64,000 nt of DNA. It comes from Phoenix dactylifera. Lineage: Eukaryota; Streptophyta; Magnoliopsida; Arecales; Arecaceae. Shown in pieces: positions 18,301 to 29,972 of the stretch; positions within the stretch are counted from its first letter, which is position 1, and each line of letters begins with the position of its first letter. Below the pieces are notes generated by a model. The model worked only from the letters and a program-made list of their open reading frames with translations, had not been told where the DNA came from and ran no database searches. Made by a program: the position numbers and the translations under genes. Location of the stretch: positions 34,827,144 through 34,891,143 of the forward strand of contig NC_052392.1 in assembly GCF_009389715.1 (NCBI RefSeq), read 5' to 3'.

Positions 18301-21300
18301 ATACTCAGTTTAAACAGATTATTTTTTATCAGCTATTCCCTAAGCTCATTATTCTTCCATCTAGCAGCATCAAACTGGTTAAGAGATCATCACATAAACA
18401 AGGAGGAAAGAAGGGTAGGGAAAGGTAAAAGGGGCCTAAGTAACTTTGAAAGTTGATAGGGTTGATGGAATCAACGCTACACATGCCACAATCAACTTAG
18501 CATGCATACTATTATAATGAATCTTTATCATCTAGTACTACAAATAGTAATGACACATTTTAGTTGGAAATAGAGGAGGTCTTGAATCCATGAATACCAC
18601 TATAGTTCAACTTGCTATTTGGATAATCAATTTGCTAGGGTCATTACATTCTCACTACATAGAAATTACTATTAGAGGTATGATGTTTCATAGGATGTGC
18701 ATTGTTCAAGATGGTGGATATTTTGACACTACACTTAATTGCTTAATTCTCTCTTTTCAAAATCTTCATGGTGTAACTGTTCAGCAAGCTCGACTTTCAA
18801 AGTGAGGATACAAAGTTTGGATAGCTTAGAACCCACCCTTAGAACTTAAAAATAAAGCAGCTTAAAGGTTAGACCATTTTAACTTGAGCCTAGCTTGAAG
18901 TTGTTGAAGGCTGATCAAGCCTTGCCCAAGCCTGGATTGAAATCATCAGTTAAGGGCAAACCCAGTTTAGGCATGTATAAGGATTCCATTGCTAGTGTTG
19001 GTGAGACTGCCATGATAAGGGACATCCAATAACAAAATTAAAATATTCAAAATTCGAAATTGTTTTATAATTGAAAAATGCATAAAAAAGGGTTTATTGG
19101 GTGTTGTGCTACTTATACCAAGGCTAGTATTGGCCCCACATGGTACACACATAAATCGGCACTGGCCACCACTTACAGCCTTGAGCCCAAACATAAGGGC
19201 CTTAGACATGCCTAGTCATAGCCAAGACCAATCTACCTCTGAGTTGCGAATGCGAAGAAAGGGAGAAAGGAAGGTGGTATTTGGCAAATATGGTGGAGAC
19301 TGCAAAGTGTAAGGACGAGGAGGGAGTTTGGCAACTTCGGTGGAAAGGAGGACAAGGAGAGGAGGATGCAGGAGCAAGTGGAATGGGCTTTTTCCTAAGG
19401 GAAGGGAGTGGTGGAGATGGCCTGGAATAGCAATGACAGCAGGTGGTTTATAGTTGAATTCATCCATTCATAGGTAGCTAAGGTCAAGATGGGTCCACAA
19501 TTGCTAAGGGCAAAATAGAAAGGAGGGAAGTATTTGGAAGATTGAGGAAATAAACACTAGCCTTTAATTCTAATGAATATGGGCCCTACATCTTGAATAG
19601 ATGGTCCAAAGTGTCTACAAATTCAGTACGCATGCATGAACACATATATACATGTACATAATTTACACAAATATAAATAGATAATTATATTATTTTAAGT
19701 ACTGAGGGGAAATTTGCTGAGGCAAAGTCGAAGCTAGCATAAGCTTTTCCCAAGCTAACCCAAGATCAATTTAGACCATGAAGGTGAGTCCTATCTTGGA
19801 TCTAAAGCCTATTTATTTGGGCCCATGCTTGGTACAACTCAACCAAATGGGCAATAGGCTACTCTAAGCTCATTATCAGGCTTATTGGATCATAGTATCT
19901 ATGATATTTTTTTTAATAATTTGTTATCATACATAGTTTTGTAAGATGTAAAGAGATCTAAGTAGCTAATTAGAATTGAAAACTTAGATGATCAATTCAA
20001 CAAGCTGGAAACACTGTCATAAACTATAAATATAACTTCAAAGAAAAAATATTCCTTGTCGAGGATTTATAGGCATGGGGCCAAAATCAAAATGGAAAGG
20101 TCCAAGATATTGATTGTAAAGAATATGCAAATACCCATGAATTAAATTTCTAACTATTTATAATACAAAGTTGTAACACAATTGTACTCTTCATCACCAA
20201 TTCATATCTCATGAATTTGAGGATATCTTTCTCAAATCTTGCTCTTCACTCTTTCGTATCAATACGTCTAAATATTCAATTAGAGGAAGGACATTAGAAA
20301 TTTATTTTGCACTAGTTCCATCAATACAAATAATAGCTAGATGTGAAGAAAATTTCACTAAATAATTCCCTCTTCAACAAACATAATGCAAAGCAAACCT
20401 TACATAGTGGATGCTTCTAACAAAATTTCCCTAACATAAAATAGTTTTAGCATGTTATAATTATAAACACCATTTGGCTATTAACTCAAAAAGTTCTACT
20501 TAATATTTTGCTTTACGAATAATTAAAATTATTGTTATTGACAGCAATGGTGGAGCCAAGATCTTCCTCTATGGGGCAATAACAAATAGTTTATTACATT
20601 AATGAACCTTAAAGTATATTAGATCCATAATTATTCCCTAAATTAACTAACAAGTAGTTGAATATTAGTGATGTTCGTCAACTTTAATGCCATTGCATGA
20701 CATTTTCTCAGAATGAAAAATACAATCTAAGATGACAAAAGCATACGTGCAAAAAGATGTTAATGATTTTAAAAATTTTGAAATAAAAAGAAAAAGGGTA
20801 TGGGAAAATGCTTGGTAGTTCAATGCATCAATAATCAGGAAAGACGCAATTTGATCAAAATAAAAATGGTGAATAGGAATAAAACCAATTCTGGTAAAAA
20901 GAAAAAAAGTAATGAACAAAAAATAAAAATGCAAATTTTAAGTAACAATAAAAACTAGGTATGAAGGATATATCCAATCTTCATCTATTTTACAAGAAAC
21001 GATATAACAGAGGTGAAAAAGCCACCCATACCCGCCCCTCTATTTTCTTTTCTTCTTCAACTATTTGCTTACTTTGGGGGTGGGAAAGAACCTCATGAAC
21101 TATAACCTAATAGAACTGCAACTTTTATTTATTAGTTATCCTAGATTTCTATATAATTCCAACCAAAATTAAATTGTCAAATTTGATGGACAAGAAGATA
21201 AAATCCTGCCAAGTTATATGCATAAAAGGCATTGTTCTACAATTTTTAACAGAAGTCTACAGACATTAGCTCATATATATTTCATCAGGAATCCATCGTT

Positions 21301-23147
21301 GGAGAAAATCCTTTATTTGAAATCTTAGTCAACATCTCTTATGTAGTTATCCAGTGAACATTGTAGGGGAACACTTCAATTAGACAATGAAAAGATGAAT
21401 AAGGGGGAAAAGTTGAAGTAGATAAGACATGCAATCAATTAGTCTCCCACTCAACATACACTATAATAAGTTTGCAATCCTACAAGAATGTTCTCCCATG
21501 TTTAAAGTTTAACCAGCATTACAGCCATTCATTTCTCATCATGAGCCAACCAACTAAATACTATGAAAAATTAATAGACACGTTTACTCACAACATGGTT
21601 CCAATTTTTCAAACGAAAAATCTAACAAATGCTCTTTACTCTCGTCACTGTTCAAGACCATCATCATATATTATAACAACTATTCCAGAACAAGCACGCA
21701 TCTCTATAACTATAGCAGAACATGGCCAGGTGGAAAATTAATTGTCACAACATGAACCAGGAAACTTAATTTTAGTTAAGGAAATCATGACAATATTGTT
21801 CTAGTAAAACACCTAGGTGCATCTTCATCATGTCTTACTGCATCTTTTTTAATACTTATATAAAAATTGGTTACCTTTTCTGTTTTTTTTTTTAATAAAA
21901 AAATTGATATCCCTATATCAATAGATCTCGGACCTGTCATACGGTTAACCATGTTACATCTGGTCAAATTTAATTTCTTCCCTCATATACTAATTGGAAT
22001 CAAAACTCGATGAACTTTTACCTTTCATAAGTGATTCTTTATGGTCCACACACACACACACAACTTCTATAAGTCACCAGTCTAATCCATGGCCATAACG
22101 AAAAGAACTGACCTGATCAAGCACGGCGTCAGTAATCAGATCCCCAGCGACCTCCTTTGATTCCGAAACCACCATCAGCTCATCAGCAACCCACTTCCTC
22201 CCTGACGGCGGTGCCGTCACCAGCGTGGCAAACCGCTGCAGGTCCGTGGCCTCCTTGTGCATCGCCTTCGCCAGCTTCTTCCTCGCAAGGGCCAGCACGA
22301 CATGGTCCATCGCATCCTCGTTCATCACCACCTCGAACGTGATCGTGTCCTTCTTGGGGAACACCAGATCAAGCATCCTCGAGATCAGGTCGTGCCGGCT
22401 GCGCAGCTCCATCGTGGCCAGCAGGCCTTGGCAGAATCGCCGGCCGCTGGCATAGAACTTGAACACGTCCTGCCCCTCCTTAAGCAGCAGCGGCGTGTCC
22501 TTGCCGTCTCCGGTGCCGACCAAGCTGAAATTTTTATCGAATATGGAGTCCTTGGTGGCGAATTTGGCGGCCCATGCGAGGGCGATCGCCTCGTTCTGGC
22601 GCCGGCCGGTGAAGTAGTTGATGGCGAAGCAGATCAAGAAGCTGATGCAGGCGATCTCGATGGAGTAGGACTGGAGGGAGGGCGGAGTTGTGGGGGAGGG
22701 CTTGGAGGGGACGGCGGTGGGATCGGATGGGAGGGGATCGGCGGGGGATTGGGTGGGGTCGGATGGGGAGGGGGTATCGGGGATGCCCTCGAACTCTTCC
22801 TCGTCCCAGAAGTCGAGGGGGGTGGAGGGCTTGGGATGGGAAGGGTCGGAGGGGGGAGGGGGGCCGTGGTGGGACTCGGGGGAAGAGGAGGAGGAGGAAG
22901 AGGAGAGGGAGGTGGGGGGAGGGGGGGAGGAGGAGGGGAGGGTGTGCGAGTCGTCGTCGGCGTCGTCGAGGTCGTCGGCGTCGAAGCCCTCGAAGTCGGC
23001 GGCGGCGAGGGCGGAGTGGCGCGAGAGCTCGTGGGTGATGAGGGAGAGGATGGAGAGGAGGGCGAGGAGGAGGAGGAGGGCGTCGCCACGCGGTGAGAGG
23101 GAGGCGGTCAGCGCCCGCGGCCACCGGATCGGGCTCGCCTTCGCCAT
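12344..23147 (-). CDS. CCDC47: CCDC47-like (DUF1682) ER membrane protein, Arabidopsis At5g49945 type
   Basis: Three exons join in frame: 23147-22113, 12859-12656 and 12571-12344, giving 488 residues against about 480 for the Arabidopsis homologue I remember. The N-terminus has a hydrophobic leader (about 22-40), then an acidic stretch ([12 protein letters not shown]) and a long Ser/Pro-rich low-complexity region to about residue 155. One membrane segment follows at about 161-179. Behind it comes the DUF1682 domain, and the tail is a highly charged Lys/Glu/Arg coiled-coil-like end (KRKAEKKKL). CCDC47 in animals is an ER calcium-binding protein that assists membrane-protein insertion as part of the PAT chaperone complex; the plant role is inferred from family. 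The start ATG lies inside a GC-rich first exon; a slightly earlier non-ATG extension is not credible. Intron 1 is about 9.25 kb, very long beside the 84-bp intron 2. Confidence 0.92.
14257..14562. repeat. Tandem duplication, period about 153 bp
   Basis: Two adjacent copies (14257-14409 and 14410-14562) share blocks such as CATAGCTTCAATTATAAG, TTTTCCATCCAAAACTCTG-like sequence and the AAATGCCCTTCATATTA ending, with scattered substitutions. They lie inside the long intron of the CCDC47-like gene. No coding meaning is apparent. Confidence 0.85.
15881..15987. repeat. Two adjacent short inverted repeats
   Basis: The first hairpin pairs CGACACAAGAAAA (15881-15893) with its exact complement at 15908-15920. 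The second pairs TAATCCCTCCTAAAAGT (15943-15959) with a near-complement at 15969-15987. Such neighbouring hairpins are common near transposon ends, but I found no terminal repeats or target duplication to define an element. Confidence 0.55.
16667..16850 (-). mobile_element. Possible Copia-type LTR fossil fragment
   Basis: Read on the minus strand, a motif TTGGTATCAGAAC matches the initiator-Met tRNA primer site that follows the 5' LTR of many plant Copia elements. Upstream of it on that strand is LTR-like sequence with a TATA-like stretch. No second LTR or coding part is seen, so this is only a degraded fragment at best. Confidence 0.25.
17977..17996. repeat. Poly-C run
   Basis: Twenty consecutive C residues followed by a G/A-rich run, inside the long CCDC47-like intron. 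Length may vary or be a sequencing artefact. Confidence 0.9.
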
Positions 23148-23228
23148 TATAGCTTCGAGGAATTCCGAAAGAGAGGGGGGAAGAGAGAGAGAGGGTGGAG
23201 TTGTCAAGAAAAGGAGGGGGTTGGGGGG

Positions 23229-23236
23229 TATTTATA
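23229..23236 (-). promoter_or_regulatory. TATA box of the CCDC47-like gene
   Basis: On the minus strand this reads TATAAATA, about 82 bp upstream of the start ATG at 23147, a normal position for a plant core promoter with a 5' UTR of about 50 bp. The transcription start itself is inferred. Confidence 0.5.
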
Positions 23237-23249
23237 TTTTCTTGTAACT

Positions 23250-24950
23250 CGGCCGAGCCCTATGATGATAGGGAAATATATCGTATGGTGTTAAATAACA
23301 GCCGTTAAATAGCGTTACAACGGTGATTACCACGAAAACTGGTTTTGCCAGAAATAGGGCTGAACTCTAATAATCTATTGTGGAGATTACATACTTTCTC
23401 TATATGCTATTACAATGCAAGCTTCCCGGCTTTGGCCAACGGCTTTGACGCCCAATCTATTACCGTTCACAAAACCATAATTTATAATCATCCTAACCAT
23501 AATTCATAACCATTCTAGACTTTTACTGTCTATATAAGATTGATTTTACCGAGTCATATTTGCATCATACTTTCATCATCATAAATTTTATAAGGGCTTC
23601 TCCGTATCTTTATTATACATATCCACCATCTCAATCAAATTTTATGGCTTTATTCTTAGTTTGCGTAATTCCTACGGCTTCCCTAATATATTTATTTTTT
23701 AATTTATTCTTTTGAATTTTATCATCCATCCATCTTAATATTCATTTCTATGACACTCAATTATTTTTATGTACTTTCTTTATTGCTCAGCGTCATGAGC
23801 AATACAACATTGTAGACTTTATTTGTTGGAAATATTTTGCCTTGAAATTGCTATATCTTTATTTTATAGAAGTATTATAAAAAAATAATTTAGTAGAAAA
23901 ATTTCAAAGATTGAAAAGAGCTTGTCTGGAATGAGGCGTGTGATGTACACTATCCTAAAAATGTAATTTACCTCTTACGTGAAGATCTGTGGTAATCTCG
24001 TCCTCAAGGTAAAATAACCTGTCTCAGCCAAATTTTTCTCTAACGAACACGGTCGCTGTGGAGGCAAATACCCGAAAAATTAAAAAAACAAAAAGTAGAT
24101 AGCTGATAAGTGAAAAAATTATATATAAAAAAACTCTTGAAAGATAGAGTACTAGTGATAAATAAAGATCGGATTATTATTTTTTAAATCTTGGAGAAGT
24201 CTATTTAAAGACGCAATAGTTTCGAAGATATGTAATATTTTGAAAACATTAGATTTTTACAGAAACTAACCTTCTCTTTCGAAGAATCACAACTTTTTTC
24301 AAGGTGACATCTCACAAAAAAACATTTTAAAGCATTTAAAGCAACTAAAATTTAGGCAATAAAAAAATTAATTTTTTTAAATAAAACTCGAACATTATTG
24401 TTATTCTATAGGTTCTCTTTTAGGTTTCCAATAAATACTTATCGTATACTGTTCCAAATGCACTTTTCAACTTTATCTGACCAGCTCTAATTCTATTAAA
24501 TATATTTTTATCTATTTTATATAATAAATTCTAAATAATGAAATAGGACACTCTACCATATCTCGTGTCCATCAATGAGGCAGTTAAGGGTTCTCATAAC
24601 TGTCAACTACCTTGAACCAAGGATACGAAAATCTAAAAGAGATCTCATCAAAATAACTTACATAACGAGATGTCGCCGACGAAACTCAGAAGGATCATAT
24701 GGTTGCAACGAAAGCTGTGCTTAAGCAAATATGAATATGGATGGAACACACTCAAGATGAACACTCGGCCTCCGGGATGAATTCATTAAGGAACACAAGG
24801 TGCCAGTCGATTCACAAATGCCCAATGGATACATATTTTTGAAAGAAATGCGCTCAAATTGCAGCCATGGAGCAGCCCACTGCATATTAGTTTCAAAGAT
24901 GATGCTACCATAATTAACAGAATTAGAGGTTTCAAGAGAAACCACTTCTT
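23250..24950. other. Upstream intergenic region of the CCDC47-like gene
   Basis: AT-rich sequence with no supported coding region. It probably includes the distal promoter of the minus-strand gene. Nothing specific was recognised. Confidence 0.35.
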
Positions 24951-24954
24951 CTAA

Positions 24955-25147
24955 AAAGGCTAACTTGGCTGCGGACTGGGTGGTTTTTTATATGGCCCGT
25001 CACTCCGGAGGTATCCTGTAGACCGAAGAGGGAGAGTTATCCGGAGTACTTCAGGATTTGTTGTTCTCTAATTTTATTAAGTGTATTCATACTCGTATTG
25101 TATTAAGCATCCATTTTTAGCACAAAAAAAGAAAAAAAAAAAAAAAA
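24955..25147 (+). mobile_element. LINE 3' end with poly-A tail
   Basis: A plus-strand frame encodes the last part of the LINE RNase H domain (ADWVVFYMARHSGGI and the following tail), then a short 3' UTR and an A-rich tail at about 25120-25146. It belongs to the same family as the fragments at 3.1, 25.8, 27.1 and 40.7 kb and is 5'-truncated. Confidence 0.7.
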
Positions 25148-25344
25148 GCTTGTTCAACATTCGGCATCCAATTCTCTCTCCAATGGAACTTGAATTGCCA
25201 CAATCGAAGCCTGGATGAACGAGATATCGTCAAATTACTGAAGTTCACAAAGTGAGCCAGAATTCATGGCCATATCAACTGAAGTTGACCTTAGTTCATC
25301 ATCAGTAAATTTTGTGTCCGAGACTAACCCTGGCCTTAGATGCC

Positions 25345-25632
25345 ATCGTAGTCATCCATGCTTCCCTGCGTTTGTGTCATTCATATGCCTATGGCTAGCT
25401 TGGGTAAAATGTTGATTGTACTATAGTTTGGTGTAATTAATAAAAGTACAACATCATCAACCAAACTCAACTACTCGTCACATAAGAAGCTCGTCATCAT
25501 AATTATCCATGCTTCCTTACATATGTCATTTATATATGCCTAACACTAGTTTGGTGCAAAATAAATTGTTCTGTATAATTTGATGCAATTAATAGTAGTG
25601 CAATATCATCAACCAAACTCAACTACTCATAA
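25345..25632. repeat. Tandem duplication, period about 151 bp
   Basis: Copy one (about 25345-25495) and copy two (about 25496-25632) share ATCCATGCTTCC, a GTCATT...ATATGCCTA block and the ATCATCAACCAAACTCAACT block. They differ by small indels and substitutions. It lies between two LINE tails. Confidence 0.8.
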
Positions 25633-25744
25633 TCAATGGGTCCAAGATTGGCAACGGATGGAGCAAATTCTCGCCTCATGATGATGATTAGCTTAAGTAG
25701 ATATAGTATATGTTAGGCCCGATGCATTCTGTGGACCAACGCAG

Positions 25745-26040
25745 TCTTGCTCGAGAATAACTTAGCTACGGTGATCGACTGAATCCAAGGGTGCACCGGT
25801 GGCATGGGTGGTTGCCACCCATTATTCTGTGATATTTGGGCCATGGTAGGTCGAGACATTGCCTTTCAGGCCAAGCATGTCTATAGAGAGGACAATAAAA
25901 CTGTAAATTGGGCGGCCTCGTATGTGGCAAATCACTTTGAGAAAATTTTCTGGATTGGTGAGAGGGAGTTGCCTAGAGTGCTCCGAGACTTGTTACTTTT
26001 TAACCTTTTTGGATTTATTTATACTAGAAGTGTTTGAGTC
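25745..26040 (+). mobile_element. LINE 3' end fragment with RNase H remnant
   Basis: The frame starting at 25804 encodes FQAKHVYREDNKTVNWAAS and the family-specific tail (GERELPRVLRDLLLFNLF, ending IYTRSV and a stop). It is a 5'-truncated LINE of the same family as the others here and lies about 0.6 kb downstream of another copy in the same orientation. Confidence 0.78.
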
Positions 26041-26363
26041 ATTCGTTGTAGCAAAGATAAAAAATATAGCTAAACTTGACATGTGCACCTACCAATGCAA
26101 AGGGAGGTTAAGCAAGCCTTGGAAAGACCATAAATGAACAATAAAGTGGGCAAATCCTCGTATGCATGTGCAATACGAGCTCAGTGTTTGGACATCCAAG
26201 GATTAGAATTTTATGCCTTTGTGATCTCAACATTGTATCCATTTAAATGAGATACAAATGCAGTATGACCTAAATTTTGATGCAAAAACTATCTATATCG
26301 CTTGTCAGTTTGCATGGGCAATAGGGTGATAGGTATAAAGCTAAGTGGTTGGACGAAAATTGA

Positions 26364-26818
26364 GGGCTTGTTTGGTTCGCACGAAGAATTTTCCTTCACT
26401 GAAATATTTTTTTGAGAATTTGACAGAGCATTTGACTGAAAAACAATAAATTTAGTAGTTTCTTCACATAACCGACTTAACTTTGTGATTTATATTTAGT
26501 TGAGTATTTACTTTTCTAAAAACGTTATGTAAAATATCTATTATAGCCTAAATAAAGAAAAAGATTTTACCTCATTCTATCTAAAAGCTTAAGAACATAC
26601 TTGAAAAAAAAATAGCTCAATTTCATGCCGGTAGAAATTAGACTTTTTCATATCTCATATGGATTTTTCTTTTCCATAAAATGTAGAAATTTTATTTTTA
26701 TAAGAAAGCTACTTTTCCATCTCTCTTCTTTGAAAACTCTAACTAAATATTAGGCTTTTTTCTATTTTCCCATTGACCATACTTTCCTCCCTCATCTTCC
26801 CACAAACCAAATAAGTTC
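26364..26818. mobile_element. Tourist/PIF-Harbinger-like MITE
   Basis: The left end reads GGGCTTGTTTGGTTCGCACG and the right end, inverted, reads GAACTTATTTGGTTTGTGGG, a clear imperfect terminal inverted repeat. Flanking trinucleotides are TGA and TAA, consistent with a decayed three-base TAA target duplication. Its length (about 455 bp) and ends match the MITE at 33087-33543, so the two are one family. No transposase is encoded. Confidence 0.75.
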
Positions 26819-27129
26819 TAAGAGAGAGGAACATATTGATGCACCCAAATCAATTTTTTGAGCATTAAAAGGAACCTTTAGTAAGCAACATACTGATACA
26901 CTAGTTTCATTTGTCCATGTTCAAATTAGAAACCACATGACTATATTGCTTCAATTAATATGTGCTTAACAAATAAAGGCCTATGGTAATGTGCACGTCC
27001 TAATACTAATCTTTGCCTGTGCAAACAGATCTTGTGCCAGGCTTTGTGGGGTAACCCACAATGCAAACATATATGTTAACGATGGTGGCGGTGGATAGTC
27101 TTCATGCTACTAGAAGAATGTGAAGCCAC

Positions 27130-27740
27130 AAATGACCATTGCAAGGTAAAATGAAGCATCTCTCTTTTTTTGTTTACTAAAATGGATGATTCATACAATT
27201 CTAATGACACATCCAAAAAAATCAAAGAAAAACAAATTATGGAGTTCTCTAGACAGCTCCCTCTTTCCAATCCATAGAGCTCTCCCGGAGTAATTGGCCA
27301 CATATGAGGCCACTTAATCTACTGTCCCGTTAGCCTCTCTATAAACGTGCTTGGCCTAGAATGCCGCGTCTCCACTAACCATGGCCCTAATATTTCGAAG
27401 CAAGGGGTAGCACCCACCCATGCCGATGGTGCCTCCTGGATCTAGCCAATCACCGTAGCCGAATCACCCTTAAGTATAACTGCTCTAGCTCACAGCAAGC
27501 ACCGAGCATGGCCCATACCGGCCCATGCCGTCCTCAGCTCAGCTTCCGGGACCGAAGTGTCGAAGATCTGGCACCTGCCAACAACCATCATCCTAGAGTC
27601 CAGGCCTCTGATGACGAAGCCAACACCTTCTTTTTTGCCATCATCCAGCACGCAATCATCGAAGTTGATTTTAAAGAAACTCGAGGGTGAGGGCTTCCAG
27701 GTGAAAAAAACCATTTGAGGCGCCATATATGGTCAAAGAC
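27130..27740 (-). mobile_element. LINE 3' end with most of the RNase H domain
   Basis: On the minus strand the first frame (27726 downwards) shows the start of an RNase H fold (FFKINFDDCVLDDGKKEGVG, then VVGRCQIFDTSVPEAELRTA). A second frame gives the family tail (GELYGLERGSCLE). The domain is split by frame changes and stops, so this is a dead, 5'-truncated LINE, the longest of the five copies in the window. Confidence 0.78.
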
Positions 27741-28045
27741 CAAAAAGACAACTAATGATCAAAGAAACGTCACACTGATAGTATAATGTCCGGATGTTAT
27801 GTAATCTATATGTTGGTAAGACCATAAAAAAATGTTGTGTTGTACAAAAAAGAAGGTTGCATTACTTATATTAAATGTGAAGCAAATAGTGGAATGACTG
27901 GCCAGTAGTTATAGTAAAGGTTTAAAAGTAGATCCAAAGTAGAAGAGATTTGCAAAATTACTAATATTTGTTATATCTTTCCTGTTAAACCATATTTCTC
28001 CACCCTTCTCTACTATTCCCTACACCAACCCTCCTATACCCTCTT

Positions 28046-28138
28046 ATCCTTTTGTGTTATATTAGAAATCATGCTTAATAGAGATCATGAGCATCATGAT
28101 ATCTATTAAGCATGATTTCTATTATAACACAAAAGGAT
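28046..28138. repeat. Near-perfect 93-nt palindrome (45-bp arms, 3-nt loop)
   Basis: Pairing base i with base 28184-i gives 43 matches in 45 pairs, with mismatches only at 28062/28122 and 28083/28101 and a GCA loop. The arms start ATCCTTTTGTGTTATA. The palindrome would form a long hairpin as RNA. No flanking terminal repeat or target duplication was found that would define it as a known MITE. Confidence 0.95.
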
Positions 28139-28149
28139 TTTCGAGCATC

Positions 28150-29972
28150 TATTGCTGAGCCTCAATTCAAGTGTCTTTTGCTGGCTCTGTATAAATCAAC
28201 CATAAGTTTATTTTTCTTTTGTATTCTGCATTATCAACTTCATAAAAAAAAAAAAAATCAATTGCTGAGGTACCAAATACCATGTATTGAATGTAAGTAG
28301 CAACCATTGAAGAAGTCAATGGAGTTTGAAACCTTCACTAAAAATCCATCAATTAGCCATTTCAAGAAGATTTCTTCAGTAATCTTTCTTTATAATGAAT
28401 TCAACATAATATAATAAGAATGGCCAAAAGGATTTAGGCATATATGGATGGTTTCTATCTCCTGAACTTCTAAGAGGGGTCAATTACAAAAGTTGTTTGG
28501 CAAGTTTTATGTTGGTAGATTTCATCCCTCGTATCATTTCTTCCAAAAAAAAAAAAATCTATTGCACATGCTAATTAGTAACAAGATATGTTCATATAAG
28601 ATTGTGGACATCCCTAAAGAGATGGTCTTGAAAAAATCTCAGGAGTGTTTGGAGTCACCAATGGCTCTTTTAAGGTAAATATTGGAAAAGGTAGATGAGG
28701 CTGATCAGTGGAACCCAAATATAAACCAAAGTTTTAGGATATATTCGAGAAGACTTTATAATCAAGGTACCCTAATAGCCCTAGATACAAATATCTAGCT
28801 TTGTACTTTATATACGGCAAAGCCTAGGGTGCACTTACTATGCACTTATTGGATAGGCATATCATAGCCAAGGTCTCAAAATCAAAAAGTTCTAGCCCCC
28901 CATTTGCTCTAGGATGTCAAGATCTAGAGGTTTATCTAAAAATCAGGACTTCTAGGGGGTTAAAGAGGTCCTCAACCCTATCTTCTCATCTAGATACCCA
29001 AAATCGAGAAAGAAAGCAAGATCTACAAGCTAGCACTAAAATTATAGAAATTAAGCTAAAATACGTAAAAGTGAATGAGGGATTTAGTTTCTCCCCCTTT
29101 TTCATCCTATAAGAGAGGACACCAAACATGGAATTTGCAATATGAATGACCTCTTCTCCTTATAGGGAGGGACAATGCTAATATCTTTTTATAACAATAA
29201 TCAATACTTTTAGCCTAATGATATAGTTGTATGTGAGAAATATGAATACATTAAAAATGCTTGCTATACCATGCTGAAAATTTATTTAGGCATAACAATG
29301 TATCTTTACACAATAGTTTTAACCTGCTTTAAAAGTGTCCATTTCAACTTGCAGAGATGGGTTGATTAAAAAGTTTTTATTAAAATAATTATATATATAA
29401 TTTGAAAAGAAATAAATTTATAAAAATAATTGTTTGGCTTGTTTCTATAAAATTTATTCTGGAATTGAGTCAATTGACGCGAGAGAGTGGATCAAAAAAA
29501 GTCGAAGATTAGCCCTTCATAATTTGAAAAAACAGATCTATTTTTATTTTTCTTAAAACTCATTTTATAGAAATCATACTTAACGATTATCAGGTAGATA
29601 ATCAAATAGCCTCAAAAAAACATATTGAGAGTCCAAAATAGTATTCTTACTAGCCCTTGGGAGTTCAAACTTCAAAGCGGTGTCTGGCCGAAGATGTTAA
29701 CTTGTGTCGGTATCGGGCAATCACCGATACCAGGTAAACAATGTACCGGTATTTATTATATCGGCCGTTACAATCCGATATAAGTACCTTGGTCCCTGAT
29801 ATATTGATGCCCCCCTCAGGCTAAAACCTCTGTGATTTGTGAAGGAAAATTCTACACACTTCTCGTCCCTTTGGTTCGCTTTTGAACTTCTCTAAAGAAA
29901 AACTTCACCTCTGCTCTCTCTCAACTCCTTTCCCACCCCTCTACCCACGCTTTAGAGTTTAGATCGGTCGCA
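28150..29972. other. Intergenic upstream of TMEM18
   Basis: No coding region is supported. Around 29700-29800 there is a repeat-like stretch with mutually inverted GGTATCGG/CCGATACC motifs, and about 29900-29970 is pyrimidine-rich, as expected for a plant 5' UTR. No clear TATA box was identified. Confidence 0.35.

Larger units (their letters stand above)
12860..22112 (-). other. 9.25-kb intron 1 of the CCDC47-like gene
   Basis: The donor (CAG/gtcagt) at 22112 and the acceptor (cacag) at 12860 keep the frame from VLDQ into IFGEKALE. The intron holds a GA run at about 13027-13048, a 153-bp tandem duplication at 14.26-14.56 kb, two hairpins near 15.9 kb, a tRNA-primer-like motif near 16.67 kb and a 20-base C run at 17977-17996. 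I see no gene of its own on either strand. Confidence 0.85.

Noticed and set aside
22157-23247. Several long open frames on both strands across the GC-rich first exon of the CCDC47-like gene
   Set aside because: They are low-complexity Gly/Arg/Pro shadows produced by GC-rich codons of the real minus-strand exon.
28046-28138. MIRNA precursor
   Set aside because: A 3-nt loop and near-perfect 45-bp stem are atypical for a plant miRNA gene, and no mature sequence is recognised.
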